A stretch of 41,395 nucleotides of DNA from Psychroflexus sp. MES1-P1E (lineage in GTDB: Bacteria; Bacteroidota; Bacteroidia; Flavobacteriales; Flavobacteriaceae). The stretch spans positions 1 through 41,395 of the forward strand of contig NZ_PJBS01000319.1 of NCBI RefSeq assembly GCF_002836055.1. The letters run 5' to 3'. The notes beneath the pieces were generated by a model. That model was given only the letters and a program-made list of their open reading frames with translations, made no database searches and had not been told where the DNA came from. Made by a program: the position numbers and the translations under genes. Below, piece by piece: positions 32,440-40,683 of this stretch. Position 1 is the first letter of the stretch; each line of letters opens with the position of its first letter.

Positions 32440-34074
32440 ATGCCACTACATACACAGTCTCCTTTAGATTCAAAACATTGGAAAGCTTTAGAGACTCTTT
32501 CTAAAAAAGACTATAATTTGAAGCCACTATTCGCTTCAAACTCTAATAGATTCAAAGATTTCTCTATTCATTCTGCTGATTTTCTAGTAGATTATTCCAA
32601 AAACTTACTTGATAAAGAAGTTTTAGATCACTTAATATATTTAGCAAAAGAGGCGGGTCTGGATGAGGCTATCAACAGCTATTTTGAAGGAGACCTCATC
32701 AATCAAACCGAAGGCAGAGCTGTATTACATACAGCTTTAAGAGCCTCTAAAAACAACTCGGCTAAAGTGGAGGGTAAAGATGTTTATGGAGACGTACAAG
32801 AGGTGTTATCTAAAATTAAAAGCTTTGCAGATCAGGTAAATTCTGGTGAACGCGTATCTTTTAGTGGAGATAAATTTACAGATGTTGTCAATATTGGTAT
32901 CGGTGGTTCAGACTTAGGCCCACAGATGATTGTAGATGCTTTAGCCTACTACCAAAAGGATATAAAACCTCACTTTATTTCCAATGTTGATGGAGACCAC
33001 GTGATGGAAACCATAAAAGGTTTAAATCCCAAAACAACACTTTTTCTTATTGTTTCTAAATCCTTTACTACACAAGAAACTCTGACGAATGCTAATACTC
33101 TAAGAGACTGGTTTTTAAAGTCAGCCTCACAACAAGATGTTAAGCATAATTTTGTAGCTGTTTCTACCAATATAAAAGCAGTAGAAAAATTTGGAATAGA
33201 TAAAGACAATATTTTCCCGATGTACGATTGGGTTGGCGGAAGGTTTTCTCTATGGAGTGCTGCTGGTCTATCGATAGCAGTTAGTCTTGGTTCAAAACAT
33301 TTTCAAGAGCTTTTGGAGGGTGCCGAAGAGATGGATCAACATTTTAAGACTACAGATTTCAAGACTAATATTCCAGTTATACTTGCTTTACTTGGGATCT
33401 GGTACAATAATTTTTTGAAAGCTGAAAGTGAAGCTGTTATTCCGTACACACAATACTTACAAAAACTAGCTCCTTATCTTCAACAAGCTTCTATGGAAAG
33501 CAATGGTAAAAGCGTGGATAGAACTGGACAGAAAACGACTTATCAAACGGGTACAATTGTTTGGGGTGAACCAGGAACAAATTCTCAACATGCTTTTTTT
33601 CAGTTAATTCATCAAGGAACCAAGTTGATTCCATCAGATTTTATTGGATATAAAATTCCATTACACGGGAACAAGGAACATCATGATATTTTGATGGCCA
33701 ATTATTTTGCCCAAACAGAAGCATTGATGATTGGAAAATCTAAAGAAGAAGTTACAAAAGAGCTCCAAGACTCAGGTATGAAAGAACATGATATTCAAAA
33801 GCTACTCCCTTTTAAGGTTTTTGAAGGTAATAAACCGACGACTTCAATTTTAATGGATAAGTTAACTCCAAAGTCATTAGGTAAATTGGTAGCGATGTAT
33901 GAACATAAAATTTTTGTTCAAGGTGTTATTTGGAACATATTCAGTTATGATCAGTGGGGAGTGGAACTTGGCAAACAACTAGCCAAAAACACTTTGAAAG
34001 ATATCCAGTCTTCGACTATAGAAGGCTCCCATGATGCATCTACTAATGCCTTATTAAAGCACTTTAAGGCTTAG
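32440..34074 (+). CDS. pgi: Glucose-6-phosphate isomerase
   Basis: A 544-residue cytosolic enzyme interconverting glucose-6-phosphate and fructose-6-phosphate. It is recognised by GIGGSDLGPQM, the SKSFTTQET phosphate-binding segment, PGI signature 1 DWVGGRFSLWS, the ESNGKS active-site region and the signature GTNSQHAFFQLIHQGT. The length is typical of long bacterial PGIs. It starts on the base after the kinase stop codon, implying translational coupling, and is closed by the terminator at 34098. Together with pfkA and gapA it supplies the upper glycolytic steps directly downstream of the starch enzymes. Confidence 0.96.
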   Translation: MPLHTQSPLDSKHWKALETLSKKDYNLKPLFASNSNRFKDFSIHSADFLVDYSKNLLDKEVLDHLIYLAKEAGLDEAINSYFEGDLINQTEGRAVLHTALRASKNNSAKVEGKDVYGDVQEVLSKIKSFADQVNSGERVSFSGDKFTDVVNIGIGGSDLGPQMIVDALAYYQKDIKPHFISNVDGDHVMETIKGLNPKTTLFLIVSKSFTTQETLTNANTLRDWFLKSASQQDVKHNFVAVSTNIKAVEKFGIDKDNIFPMYDWVGGRFSLWSAAGLSIAVSLGSKHFQELLEGAEEMDQHFKTTDFKTNIPVILALLGIWYNNFLKAESEAVIPYTQYLQKLAPYLQQASMESNGKSVDRTGQKTTYQTGTIVWGEPGTNSQHAFFQLIHQGTKLIPSDFIGYKIPLHGNKEHHDILMANYFAQTEALMIGKSKEEVTKELQDSGMKEHDIQKLLPFKVFEGNKPTTSILMDKLTPKSLGKLVAMYEHKIFVQGVIWNIFSYDQWGVELGKQLAKNTLKDIQSSTIEGSHDASTNALLKHFKA

Positions 34075-34097
34075 GTTGTTCTTTATAAGTTTTAACT

Positions 34098-34130
34098 AAA
34101 TCCGAAATGATTTCATTTCGGATTTTTTAT
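34098..34130 (+). terminator. Terminator after pgi
   Basis: AAATCCGAAATG pairs perfectly with CATTTCGGATTT around an ATTT loop and continues into a T-run. It ends the long plus-strand carbohydrate/glycolysis block, 23 nt after the pgi stop. Confidence 0.85.
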
Positions 34131-34248
34131 GTGCCGTAATCTGAGAACAAATATTTACACCAAATTAAACACTTAAAAATGAGAGCAATCACGCGATATG
34201 TTTTTAAAAAAGCATATTTTTAGTTAACTAACTTTTAATCTGTGTATT

Positions 34249-35787
34249 ATGCTAGTTAAAGTCTTTGGAAGTTCGGTTTTTGGAGTAGATGCTGAAATAA
34301 TTACCGTCGAGATTAATATGGAAAAGGGGATAGGCTATCATCTCGTTGGTCTTCCAGATAACGCTATACGCGAAAGTAGTTTTAGAATTCAGGCAGCTCT
34401 CAAGAATACAGGCTTTAAGTTTCCAGGGAAGAAAATAATTGTTAATATGGCGCCAGCAGACATGCGAAAAGAAGGGTCTGCTTATGATCTAACTTTGGCT
34501 CTTGGAATTCTTTCTGCTTCCAATCAAATTAAATCTGAGGAGATTGGCAATTATATTATTATGGGAGAATTGTCTCTAGATGGGAGCTTACAGCCCATCA
34601 GAGGAGCTTTGTCTATTGCTATAAAAGCAAAACAAGAAGGCTTCAAGGGGTTTATTTTACCAAAACAGAATGCTAAAGAGGCCGCCATTGTAGATGATCT
34701 GAAGGTGTATGGTGTCGAAAGCATAAGTGAAGTCATTAATTTCTTTGATAAAGACGAAGCCTTAGAGCCAACAAGAATAAATACCAAAGAAATCTTTTAT
34801 AATAACCTAGCTCATCCAGAATATGACTTTGCAGATGTTAAGGGGCAAGAATCCATAAAGCGGTGTATGGAAATTGCAGCAGCTGGTGGGCACAATATCA
34901 TTATGGTAGGCCCGCCAGGCTCTGGTAAAACCATGCTGGCAAAACGCTTGCCTAGTATTCTCCCTCCGATGAGTTTGCAAGAAGCCCTTGAAACCACCAA
35001 AATACATTCAGTAGTAGGTCGTGTAAAAGAAAATGTAGGCCTTATGGCAGAACGGCCTTTTAGAAGTCCACATCACACGATATCTGATGTAGCTTTAGTT
35101 GGTGGCGGAGCTTATCCTCAACCTGGTGAAATTTCTTTAGCACATAATGGTATTTTATTTTTGGATGAGCTTCCCGAGTTCAAAAGAACAGTTTTGGAAG
35201 TGATGCGCCAACCTCTAGAAGATCGCGAAGTCACCATTTCTAGAGCAAAATTCACCGTCACCTATCCCTCTAGCTTTATGCTTGTCGCGAGCATGAACCC
35301 AAGTCCAAGTGGTTATTTCAACGATCCAGATGCTCCGGTGACCTCTTCGCCAGCAGAAATGCAACGCTATCTCGGGAAAATTAGTGGCCCCCTTTTAGAC
35401 AGAATAGATATTCATATAGAAGTGACTCCAGTGCCTTTTGATAAGCTTAGCGATGAACGCAGAGGGGAAAGCAGTGTCGATATTCGGGATCGAGTGACAA
35501 AAGCCAGAGAGTCTCAAACGGAACGTTTTAAGGATTCTGAATTGGTGCATTATAACGCTCAAATGAGTGTTAAACACATTAAAACCTTTTGTAAACTCGA
35601 AGAGTCCTCTAAAGCACTTTTAAAAGCGGCGATGGAAAAGCTTAACCTTTCTGCTCGGGCTTACGACAGGATTTTGAAAGTAGCGAGAACCATAGCCGAT
35701 CTAGAAGGCTCTCCAAATGTCACAGGAACACATATTTCTGAGGCGATACAGTATAGGAGCTTAGATCGTGACGGGTGGTTGGGTTAA
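34249..35787 (+). CDS. comM: YifB/ComM family Mg-chelatase-like AAA ATPase
   Basis: A 512-residue AAA+ protein with an N-terminal Lon-protease-like/ChlI domain (about 1-165, GYHLVGLPDNAIRESSFRIQ), a Mg-chelatase AAA+ core (about 190-400) and a C-terminal Mg-chelatase domain (about 410-505, LNLSARAYDRILKVARTIADL). Walker A is GPPGSGKT (about 221-228) and Walker B is LFLDELPEF. ComM is a hexameric branch-migration helicase that aids integration of foreign DNA during natural transformation. It is full length, apparently monocistronic and unrelated to the upstream sugar genes. The 215 bp after its stop hold no recognisable gene. Confidence 0.95.
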   Translation: MLVKVFGSSVFGVDAEIITVEINMEKGIGYHLVGLPDNAIRESSFRIQAALKNTGFKFPGKKIIVNMAPADMRKEGSAYDLTLALGILSASNQIKSEEIGNYIIMGELSLDGSLQPIRGALSIAIKAKQEGFKGFILPKQNAKEAAIVDDLKVYGVESISEVINFFDKDEALEPTRINTKEIFYNNLAHPEYDFADVKGQESIKRCMEIAAAGGHNIIMVGPPGSGKTMLAKRLPSILPPMSLQEALETTKIHSVVGRVKENVGLMAERPFRSPHHTISDVALVGGGAYPQPGEISLAHNGILFLDELPEFKRTVLEVMRQPLEDREVTISRAKFTVTYPSSFMLVASMNPSPSGYFNDPDAPVTSSPAEMQRYLGKISGPLLDRIDIHIEVTPVPFDKLSDERRGESSVDIRDRVTKARESQTERFKDSELVHYNAQMSVKHIKTFCKLEESSKALLKAAMEKLNLSARAYDRILKVARTIADLEGSPNVTGTHISEAIQYRSLDRDGWLG

Positions 35788-36002
35788 ACTCTCGCTGCAA
35801 TACGAATCTCGATATTTTTGTTATGTGATGTTGTAAATAGTTTTATTAAATGCTCCAAACTTTCAATTTACCACCAAAATCTGCATTAACACGTTTTTAT
35901 GCGCTACGATTCCGCTTTGCTATTTCCGATTCTTCTTATACCAGTCGGAGAAACGTCTGGCAAAAATATTTGTATGGTTTGTGGACGCATTTTTTATATT
36001 AT

Positions 36003-36345
36003 TTATTCGGGTATAAAACCACCTTCTTGATACCAGTTAGAATTATATAATGCTTCATAAGTAGCAGTTTGCCATAAATTTATATTAGCATTCCTCATAC
36101 TTAACCAACTATCTTCAAGAAAATTCTTAACAGATAACGCACCACTGGTTTCAAATAATCGATTGATCTTAAAGTAATTCATTGCCAATTTTTCACCACT
36201 ATGCGATGCATATAATTTTTCTAGTTCAAATAATCTAAAATGATTATTTATTCTTTCATACTTGATGTCATGCCAAGTATCTGGTTTAATAGTATAAAAT
36301 CTGAAGAAGGCAGGACTATAAATTCTGGTACTAATTCTAGGGCTA
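36003..36345 (-). pseudogene. C-terminal fragment of an unrecognised protein, 5' end lost at the intron relic
   Basis: The frame from about 36315 leftward reads FYTIKPDTWHDIKYERINNH, then FRLFELEKLYASHSGEKLAM, and ends EGGFIPE. It looks like a real helical soluble domain, rich in Leu, Asn and Tyr. The apparent first residues (MACPERSPR) come from the neighbouring group II intron-like sequence and are not native. No promoter or matching 5' part is present to the right, where the SDR gene begins its 3' end. I do not recognise the family. It is most likely a gene remnant truncated by rearrangement. Confidence 0.4.
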
Positions 36346-36874
36346 CGCTCTGGACAGGCCAAGCAGGAACCTTATATAAGGCTATTAGGTTGGATAAGCA
36401 AGCACATCATTGTAAAGTCCAAAACACGAAAAGTGATAACCGAAATAGTAGATAAGGCAGGGATCACAAGAAAGAAGACGCTCTTACCCCGATAAAAATC
36501 GGGGCAGGCTCTAGGGAGGTCTCTACAACTACGAGTTGGTTAGGTAGAGAAGTCAGTCCCGAAGCCTCGGGATGATAGTACCCACGAGAAACGAGTTGCA
36601 TAAAACTGCATAGGTTTCACAAGTGGGGAAGGACTGAAGGCATTCCTTCTGGAAATTATTCAGGGAGCATTAATTTTCGTTACTGGGCAACCCCCAGAAA
36701 ATGTGTAGCCCTTTAATAAAGTACAGAATAGTTTCGATTGGTGTAAAGAGCGATTGAAAAGACGGATTGCGAACCGCCGTATACAGCCTGTCCCAATTTT
36801 TCCGGGAGGATGCCTATGTACGGTCGCGTGAAGGGTGCACTCCGTCATCTGATGGCGGAGCCATCCACTCGATT
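36345..36874 (+). mobile_element. ORF-less group II intron relic
   Basis: The 3' part contains a domain V-like strand (GCGAACCGCCGTATAC at 36769-36784 with TGTACGGTCGCGTG at 36818-36831) and a domain VI-like hairpin (CTCCGTCA / TGGCGGAG) ending CCATCCACTCGATT. All are typical of bacterial group II intron 3' ends. The 5' part (GGACAGGCCAAGCAG, GTAGAGAAGTCAG...GATAGTACC, GGACTGAAGG) resembles the intron region leading into the maturase gene. No reverse transcriptase is present. Three short CCC...GGG palindromes sit at 36487-36504, 36557-36572 and about 36791-36807, the last inside domain V. The exact 5' end is uncertain. Confidence 0.6.
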
Positions 36875-36892
36875 GGCTGCTGGCTTTATTAG

Positions 36893-37633
36893 TTAAGCAA
36901 ATCCGCCATTTGCTCCAATATTTTGTCCTGTTATCCATTTTGAATCATCGTCTACAAGAAATAAGATGATTTTTGCAATGTCTTCAGGTTCGCCAATTCG
37001 ATTAAAAGCTGACATTGAAGCCAAACGTTTTATAACCTCCTCATCTTTCCCTTGTTTGAAAAGTTCAGTATTAACTGGACCTGGTGAAATAGAATTTACT
37101 GTAATTCCTTTAGTTCCTACTTCTTTCGCAAACACTCTAGTGAGCTGTTCAACTGCAGCTTTAGTGGCGGAATATGTTCCATAAGTCGGCAACATTAGTC
37201 GTGTTACAGAGCTCGAAAAATTAATTATCCTTCCATTATCAGCTAAAAGTGTAGATGCCTCTCTCATAGTGTTGAACACCCCTTTTACATTTATATCAAA
37301 AATTCTATCAAAATCTTCGTCCGTTGTGTCTTTGATCAATTTATAAATTGCAATTCCAGCATTGTTTATCAAAATATCAATTTTTTCAAACCTCTCAATG
37401 GTTTTTTGAAATAATATTTTTACGTCTTCCGATTTACTAACGTCAGCTTGGATAGCAATAGCTTGTCCACCACTTTGTAAAATTTCATTTACTACATTTA
37501 AGGCTGTTTCTTCACTGCCTGAACAATTAACCACCACTTTTGCACCATTTTTAGCAAGAGTTTTGGCAATGGTCGATCCAATACCTCTTGAAGAACCTGT
37601 TATGATTATTACTTTTCCTTTTAATTTTTCCAT
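36893..37633 (-). CDS. SDR family oxidoreductase
   Basis: A classical short-chain dehydrogenase/reductase of 246 residues. It has the Rossmann motif TGSSRGIG (12-19), NNAG (about 90), a catalytic serine in NFSSSVTR, YSATK with Y154 and K158, the PGPVNT segment after the active site and the C-terminal dimer motif ITGQNIGANGGFA. An NADP(H) preference is suggested by the basic residue in SSRGIG. The substrate is unknown; sugar or 3-ketoacyl substrates are both possible. The gene ends about 18 bp from the intron relic, which is on the opposite strand, and its upstream region is an attC-like palindromic repeat, suggesting a mobile cassette. Confidence 0.9.
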   Translation of the reverse strand: MEKLKGKVIIITGSSRGIGSTIAKTLAKNGAKVVVNCSGSEETALNVVNEILQSGGQAIAIQADVSKSEDVKILFQKTIERFEKIDILINNAGIAIYKLIKDTTDEDFDRIFDINVKGVFNTMREASTLLADNGRIINFSSSVTRLMLPTYGTYSATKAAVEQLTRVFAKEVGTKGITVNSISPGPVNTELFKQGKDEEVIKRLASMSAFNRIGEPEDIAKIILFLVDDDSKWITGQNIGANGGFA

Positions 37634-37670
37634 TTATTATCTTTTTTTTTATTGGTTTGAGTCAGCCTGC

Positions 37671-37860
37671 AGCTAACGTTTAGTATATGGCGAGCAGGGC
37701 AGTAGGAGGCGATAAACTTTCGAGTTTGCACTGAGCCAAAACGTTGTATTTTGTTTTTAATTTATTCATATTAAAGACCAAATCAACGATTTGGCGGTGT
37801 TTCTTAATAGCACTGAACTTTCGTAAATCACTAAACGCCCTATTTGCTATATACAGTGTT
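37671..37860 (-). repeat. attC-like palindromic intergenic repeat 1
   Basis: On the minus strand it runs from AACACTGTATATAGCAAATAGGGC (ending at 37860 on +) to GCCATATACTAAACGTTAGCT (37671-37690 on +). The outer ends AAC...GTT are partly complementary (GTATAT.GC with GC.ATATAC), as in integron attC sites. An inner inverted pair AACGTTTTGGC / GCC..AAACGTT lies at about 37675-37745. It fills the whole gap between the DUF4349 gene and the SDR gene. Motifs AACACTGTATA, AATAGGGC and TACTAA(A/C)CGTT recur in repeat 2. Confidence 0.45.
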
Positions 37861-37868
37861 ACCCACTT

Positions 37869-38645
37869 TTATTTTCTTTTTCTCCACATTTTAATTCCAA
37901 GTATTAGTCCTATTCCGATTAAGATAAATGGCCAAATATTGGTCAAAAAAACGAAGAGCAAAATTAAGTTAACCCAACCGCTTTTAAATCCATTCTTAAA
38001 TTTATTTCCAAATTCGGTTTCATTCGGTATTGATTGATAAAAAGTCATTGTTAGAGTGGATAACGAAACTTTACTTTTTAAATAATTTAATCGTCCTTCA
38101 ATAGATTCTATTTCAGAACGTAATTGGCCGATTTGTTTTTCAACTTCCAATATTTCGGTTACGCTATTTGCTTTTTTGAGTAATTCTAAATATCTATTTT
38201 CAAGTTCCTTTTTAGTTTTAACTCGAGCCTGAATATCAAGAAATTCTTCAGTCACATCTTTTACTTCAATATTTTTGCTATCAAATTTTGCTACTCCTTT
38301 AGTAGCATCATTTAATAGTAAGTCAAAATTATTGGCAGGAACTCGAATTACTATCGTATTACTCACTCTACCAATAGATTTATATTCTTGGTCAGAAGAG
38401 GTGTATCCTTTGTATTTTCCAATACTTTCAAATATTAATTTTCGAGTAGAACTAATATTATCTGTTTCAAATTCGACTCGCCCTTCTTTTATTAACTTTC
38501 GTTCAACATTAATTTCTTCTTGCTGTTCGGTTTTTGAAGCTATTGCCTCATCATCCGCCATTTCAAATGAAGCATCTTCATTTTTTGCACAACTAAACAT
38601 TAGAAGAAGAATAAGTAGTCCAACTATTTTTCCTTGTATTTTCAT
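37869..38645 (-). CDS. DUF4349 domain lipoprotein
   Basis: A 258-residue lipoprotein with lipobox MFSC (Cys19), an acidic N-terminal linker, a DUF4349 core (about 50-150, RKLIKEGRVEFETDNI; NTIVIRVPANNFDLLLN), a coiled coil (about 150-190, KTKKELENRYLELLKKANSV) and one C-terminal transmembrane helix followed by WRKRK. The domain is widespread in putative envelope proteins but has no assigned function. I chose ATG at 38645 (MKIQGKIVGL) rather than the upstream 38666, because the promoter at 38676-38705 would start transcription almost at 38666. It is probably an independent cassette gene with its own promoter. Confidence 0.85.
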   Translation of the reverse strand: MKIQGKIVGLLILLLMFSCAKNEDASFEMADDEAIASKTEQQEEINVERKLIKEGRVEFETDNISSTRKLIFESIGKYKGYTSSDQEYKSIGRVSNTIVIRVPANNFDLLLNDATKGVAKFDSKNIEVKDVTEEFLDIQARVKTKKELENRYLELLKKANSVTEILEVEKQIGQLRSEIESIEGRLNYLKSKVSLSTLTMTFYQSIPNETEFGNKFKNGFKSGWVNLILLFVFLTNIWPFILIGIGLILGIKMWRKRK

Positions 38646-38660
38646 ATTTTTTCTAATTGT

Positions 38661-38785
38661 GTACAACGGTTAGTACAAAGTTAGTAAGGCGTTTTGGAAA
38701 CGCAATTTTCTTCGGTCTGCAAAGGTACGGAAAGAGCATAATGGCTTGGGTAGAGCGGTTTGCCCTATTAAATTTATACAGTGTT
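38661..38785 (-). repeat. attC-like palindromic intergenic repeat 2
   Basis: On the minus strand it begins AACACTGTATA...AATAGGGC (38785 downward) and ends GTACTAACCGTTGTAC (38676-38661), itself a near-palindrome. It has the same ordered landmarks as repeat 1, although the middle differs. It lies between the response regulator and the DUF4349 gene and contains that gene's promoter. Confidence 0.45.
38676..38705 (-). promoter_or_regulatory. Promoter of the DUF4349 gene
   Basis: On the minus strand TTG (38705-38703), a 19-nt spacer and TAACTTTG (38683-38676) match the Bacteroidota consensus TTG-N19-TAnnTTTG exactly. The predicted start near 38669 gives a leader of about 25 nt to the ATG at 38645. 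Confidence 0.6.
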
Positions 38786-38866
38786 TTTAGCCAGTCTTTT
38801 ATTGTATATCGTAAGGTCCGCTATCATTTTTTATGCGGCAGAAGGCCGTTTTTTTGTATGAACAAC

Positions 38867-39265
38867 TTACAGTTCTTTAAATATTTCGATCAGCTTTTCT
38901 TTGGAAATGGGTTTAATAATGAAGTCGGTAACTAAACTTATACTTTTTGCCTTGGCAATATCATATGGTGATATGGAGGATGAAATAATATAAATAATAA
39001 TCTTTCTGCCTAGCTTTGGGCTAAGCAGTATGTATTCTTCAAGAAATCCCCATCCATCCAGTACAGGCATGGAAAGGTCAAGAAGAATTATTTCAGGCAG
39101 GGTATCGGGATTGTCTGCATTTTTTTTTAAAAAATTTATCGCATCTAAGCCGTGGTCAAAAACTTTAATCATACCAACAAGATTTGTCTGTTCTATGGTT
39201 TTTTTGACCAGGAAAGTATAGATTTTATCATCATCAACGATTCCAAGTGTTTTAACTTTATTCAT
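38867..39265 (-). CDS. Single-domain response regulator
   Basis: A 132-residue CheY-like receiver without an output domain. The acidic pocket is D11-D12-D13 (VDDDK), the phosphoacceptor D63 (ILLDLSMPVLDGW), the switch Ser in ISSS and the conserved Lys in IKPISKE. It most resembles the Rcp1-type regulators that pair with soluble histidine kinases. I chose MNKVKTLG at 39265 over the ATG at 39289, because it is the canonical receiver start. It overlaps the kinase 3' end by about 8 bp, so the two are translationally coupled. With no output domain it must signal by protein contact or phosphotransfer. Confidence 0.9.
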   Translation of the reverse strand: MNKVKTLGIVDDDKIYTFLVKKTIEQTNLVGMIKVFDHGLDAINFLKKNADNPDTLPEIILLDLSMPVLDGWGFLEEYILLSPKLGRKIIIYIISSSISPYDIAKAKSISLVTDFIIKPISKEKLIEIFKEL

Positions 39266-40262
39266 GTGTTTGGGTTTTAAATTCAACAAAAAAGGTACTA
39301 CCTATATTAGGAATACTCGTAGCCCATATTTTTCCACCGATTGCCTCCACCTGAGTTTTGACAAGGTACAAGCCGAATCCTTTGGCATCTGTGTGCTTAT
39401 GAAAAGTTTTTCTTATTTTAAAAAGATTGTCTTGATACTTTATCAAGTCTATTCCCAAACCATTGTCAGCAACAGATAAGATAATGTTCCCGTTTATTTT
39501 TTCGAACTTAATTTTGACAACTGGTTTTCTATCCGGTGATTTATATTTCAAGGTGTTACTTATAAGATTTGTAAGTATACTATCTATATATTTCCTTGGA
39601 TTATAAATTTCATGGATATCATTAAAATTTATTTGAATATCTGCCTCGTAGGCTTCAATCTCGGATACAAATCCGATAAGAATACTATCTAAACAGTCCT
39701 TCAGAATTATCTTGTTTGATTTTACTTCGGTGTCTTGCCTTATCTGAACCGATTCCACCAATTCGTTAAACACATGATTTAAATGGGTGGTTACAAGTTT
39801 TGTTTTTTTCAACAGGTCATTTCGTTCATCTTCATCCTTGCTTTCCTGCATAAAATCAACCAGCATGGCAATGTTTACAAGCGGTGCTCTTAAATTATGA
39901 GACACAATGTTACAGAAATCAATAAGCTGTCGATTTGCAATTTCTAATTCAGCGGTTCTTTTCGTCTTCTCTTTATTCTGAAATATCAGCTCGTTATTTA
40001 CAATTTCTAATTCAGCGGTTCTTTTCGTCTTCTCTTCATTCTGAAATACCAGCTCTTTATTTGCAATTTCTAATTCAGCGGCTCGTTTCTTTTTCTCTTC
40101 CTTCTGAAATACCCGTTCTTTTTTTGCAATTACTAATTCAGCGGCTCGTTTCTTTTTCTCTTCTTTCTGAAATACACGCTCTTTATTTATGGCAATTAAT
40201 TCAACTTTAAGCACATCTGCTTCTTCCTGTTTTTCTTTGGTATTTTTATCGGTCCGGGCCAT
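39258..40262 (-). CDS. Soluble histidine kinase with a repeated coiled-coil input region
   Basis: A 334-residue sensor kinase without transmembrane helix or PAS domain. The N-terminus (about 1-112) is a highly charged coiled coil containing four 21-residue repeats (KERVFQKEEKKKRAAELEIA and variants). It leads into a HisKA-like dimerisation domain with H122 in SHNLRAPL and a HATPase domain (about 215-330) with N-box NLISNTLKYKS, G1 DNGLGID and G2 KGFGLYL. It phosphorylates, by inference, the response regulator that overlaps its 3' end. The input signal is unknown; the rod may act as a dimer lever or docking site. Confidence 0.88.
   Translation of the reverse strand: MARTDKNTKEKQEEADVLKVELIAINKERVFQKEEKKKRAAELVIAKKERVFQKEEKKKRAAELEIANKELVFQNEEKTKRTAELEIVNNELIFQNKEKTKRTAELEIANRQLIDFCNIVSHNLRAPLVNIAMLVDFMQESKDEDERNDLLKKTKLVTTHLNHVFNELVESVQIRQDTEVKSNKIILKDCLDSILIGFVSEIEAYEADIQINFNDIHEIYNPRKYIDSILTNLISNTLKYKSPDRKPVVKIKFEKINGNIILSVADNGLGIDLIKYQDNLFKIRKTFHKHTDAKGFGLYLVKTQVEAIGGKIWATSIPNIGSTFFVEFKTQTHE
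39930..40181 (-). repeat. Four 63-bp tandem repeats inside the histidine kinase gene
   Basis: The DNA unit TTTCTAATTCAGCGG(T/C)TCG.TTC.TTTTCTC recurs every 63 bp, encoding the 21-residue heptad repeats (three heptads per unit). Period and frame are preserved exactly, so copy number can change by slippage or recombination without breaking the protein. Confidence 0.8.
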
Positions 40263-40683
40263 TTTAGTTCAATTAAGTATTGGTTTTGGAAATATTTTCT
40301 AATGTAGTGTTTTTTAGCATTGGATATAATAGTTACGTATATCAAAAGTTTGGCATTTCGAAGCACTTTCCTGTCAATTTACAAGTACTTTTGATACGAG
40401 CTGAAATACCTGATAACTCACTGATTGCCAAATGTTTTATATTCAACTTAAGTTTACAATTCATTAAATTTAGATGTAAATCAGAAAGTACCAAAGAGAG
40501 AATTAAGGTTAACATATACGCAGAGACTATGAACTTGTCAACCCCGAAGCTTCGGGATAAATCCCCTCTCTTTTCTTTCGCAGATTTCTATGAGGCTTTT
40601 AGACCTCGATTTTAAGCGTTGCACTGATCTTGTCGAAGTGTCGTTGAAACTCGCGTAGTATTTACTTTCAAAAAAAACATTTT
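40263..40683. other. Gene-free stretch with small palindromes
   Basis: Open frames here are short and lack family signals. A perfect palindrome CCCGAAGCTTCGGG lies at 40543-40556, the same type as those in the intron relic. Near 40620-40650, GCACTGATCTTGTCGAAGTGTC resembles a dispersed flavobacterial repeat (GCACTGAGCTTGTCGAAGTG). I see no promoter consensus or terminator for the flanking genes. Confidence 0.4.

Noticed and set aside
34179-34223. 14-codon ORF (MRAITRYVFKKAYF) upstream of comM
   Set aside because: Too short, no family signal and no conserved leader-peptide features; not supported as a gene.
36660-36938. 92-codon minus-strand frame across the intron relic
   Set aside because: It overlaps domain V/VI-like ribozyme sequence and the SDR 3' end and shows no protein family features.
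38831-38856. GCGGCAGAAGGCCG hairpin as terminator for the response regulator
   Set aside because: The stem is only 4-5 bp and the T-tract lies on the plus strand side, opposite to the minus-strand genes it would have to terminate.
39930-40210. Spaced repeats that could suggest a CRISPR array, and an open frame on the opposite strand
   Set aside because: The repeats are contiguous 63-bp coding units in phase with a histidine kinase, without variable spacers; the antisense frame is a shadow of the repeats.
40280-40615. 111-codon open frame
   Set aside because: It runs through a palindrome and a dispersed repeat, composition is unlike neighbours' proteins and no motif is present.
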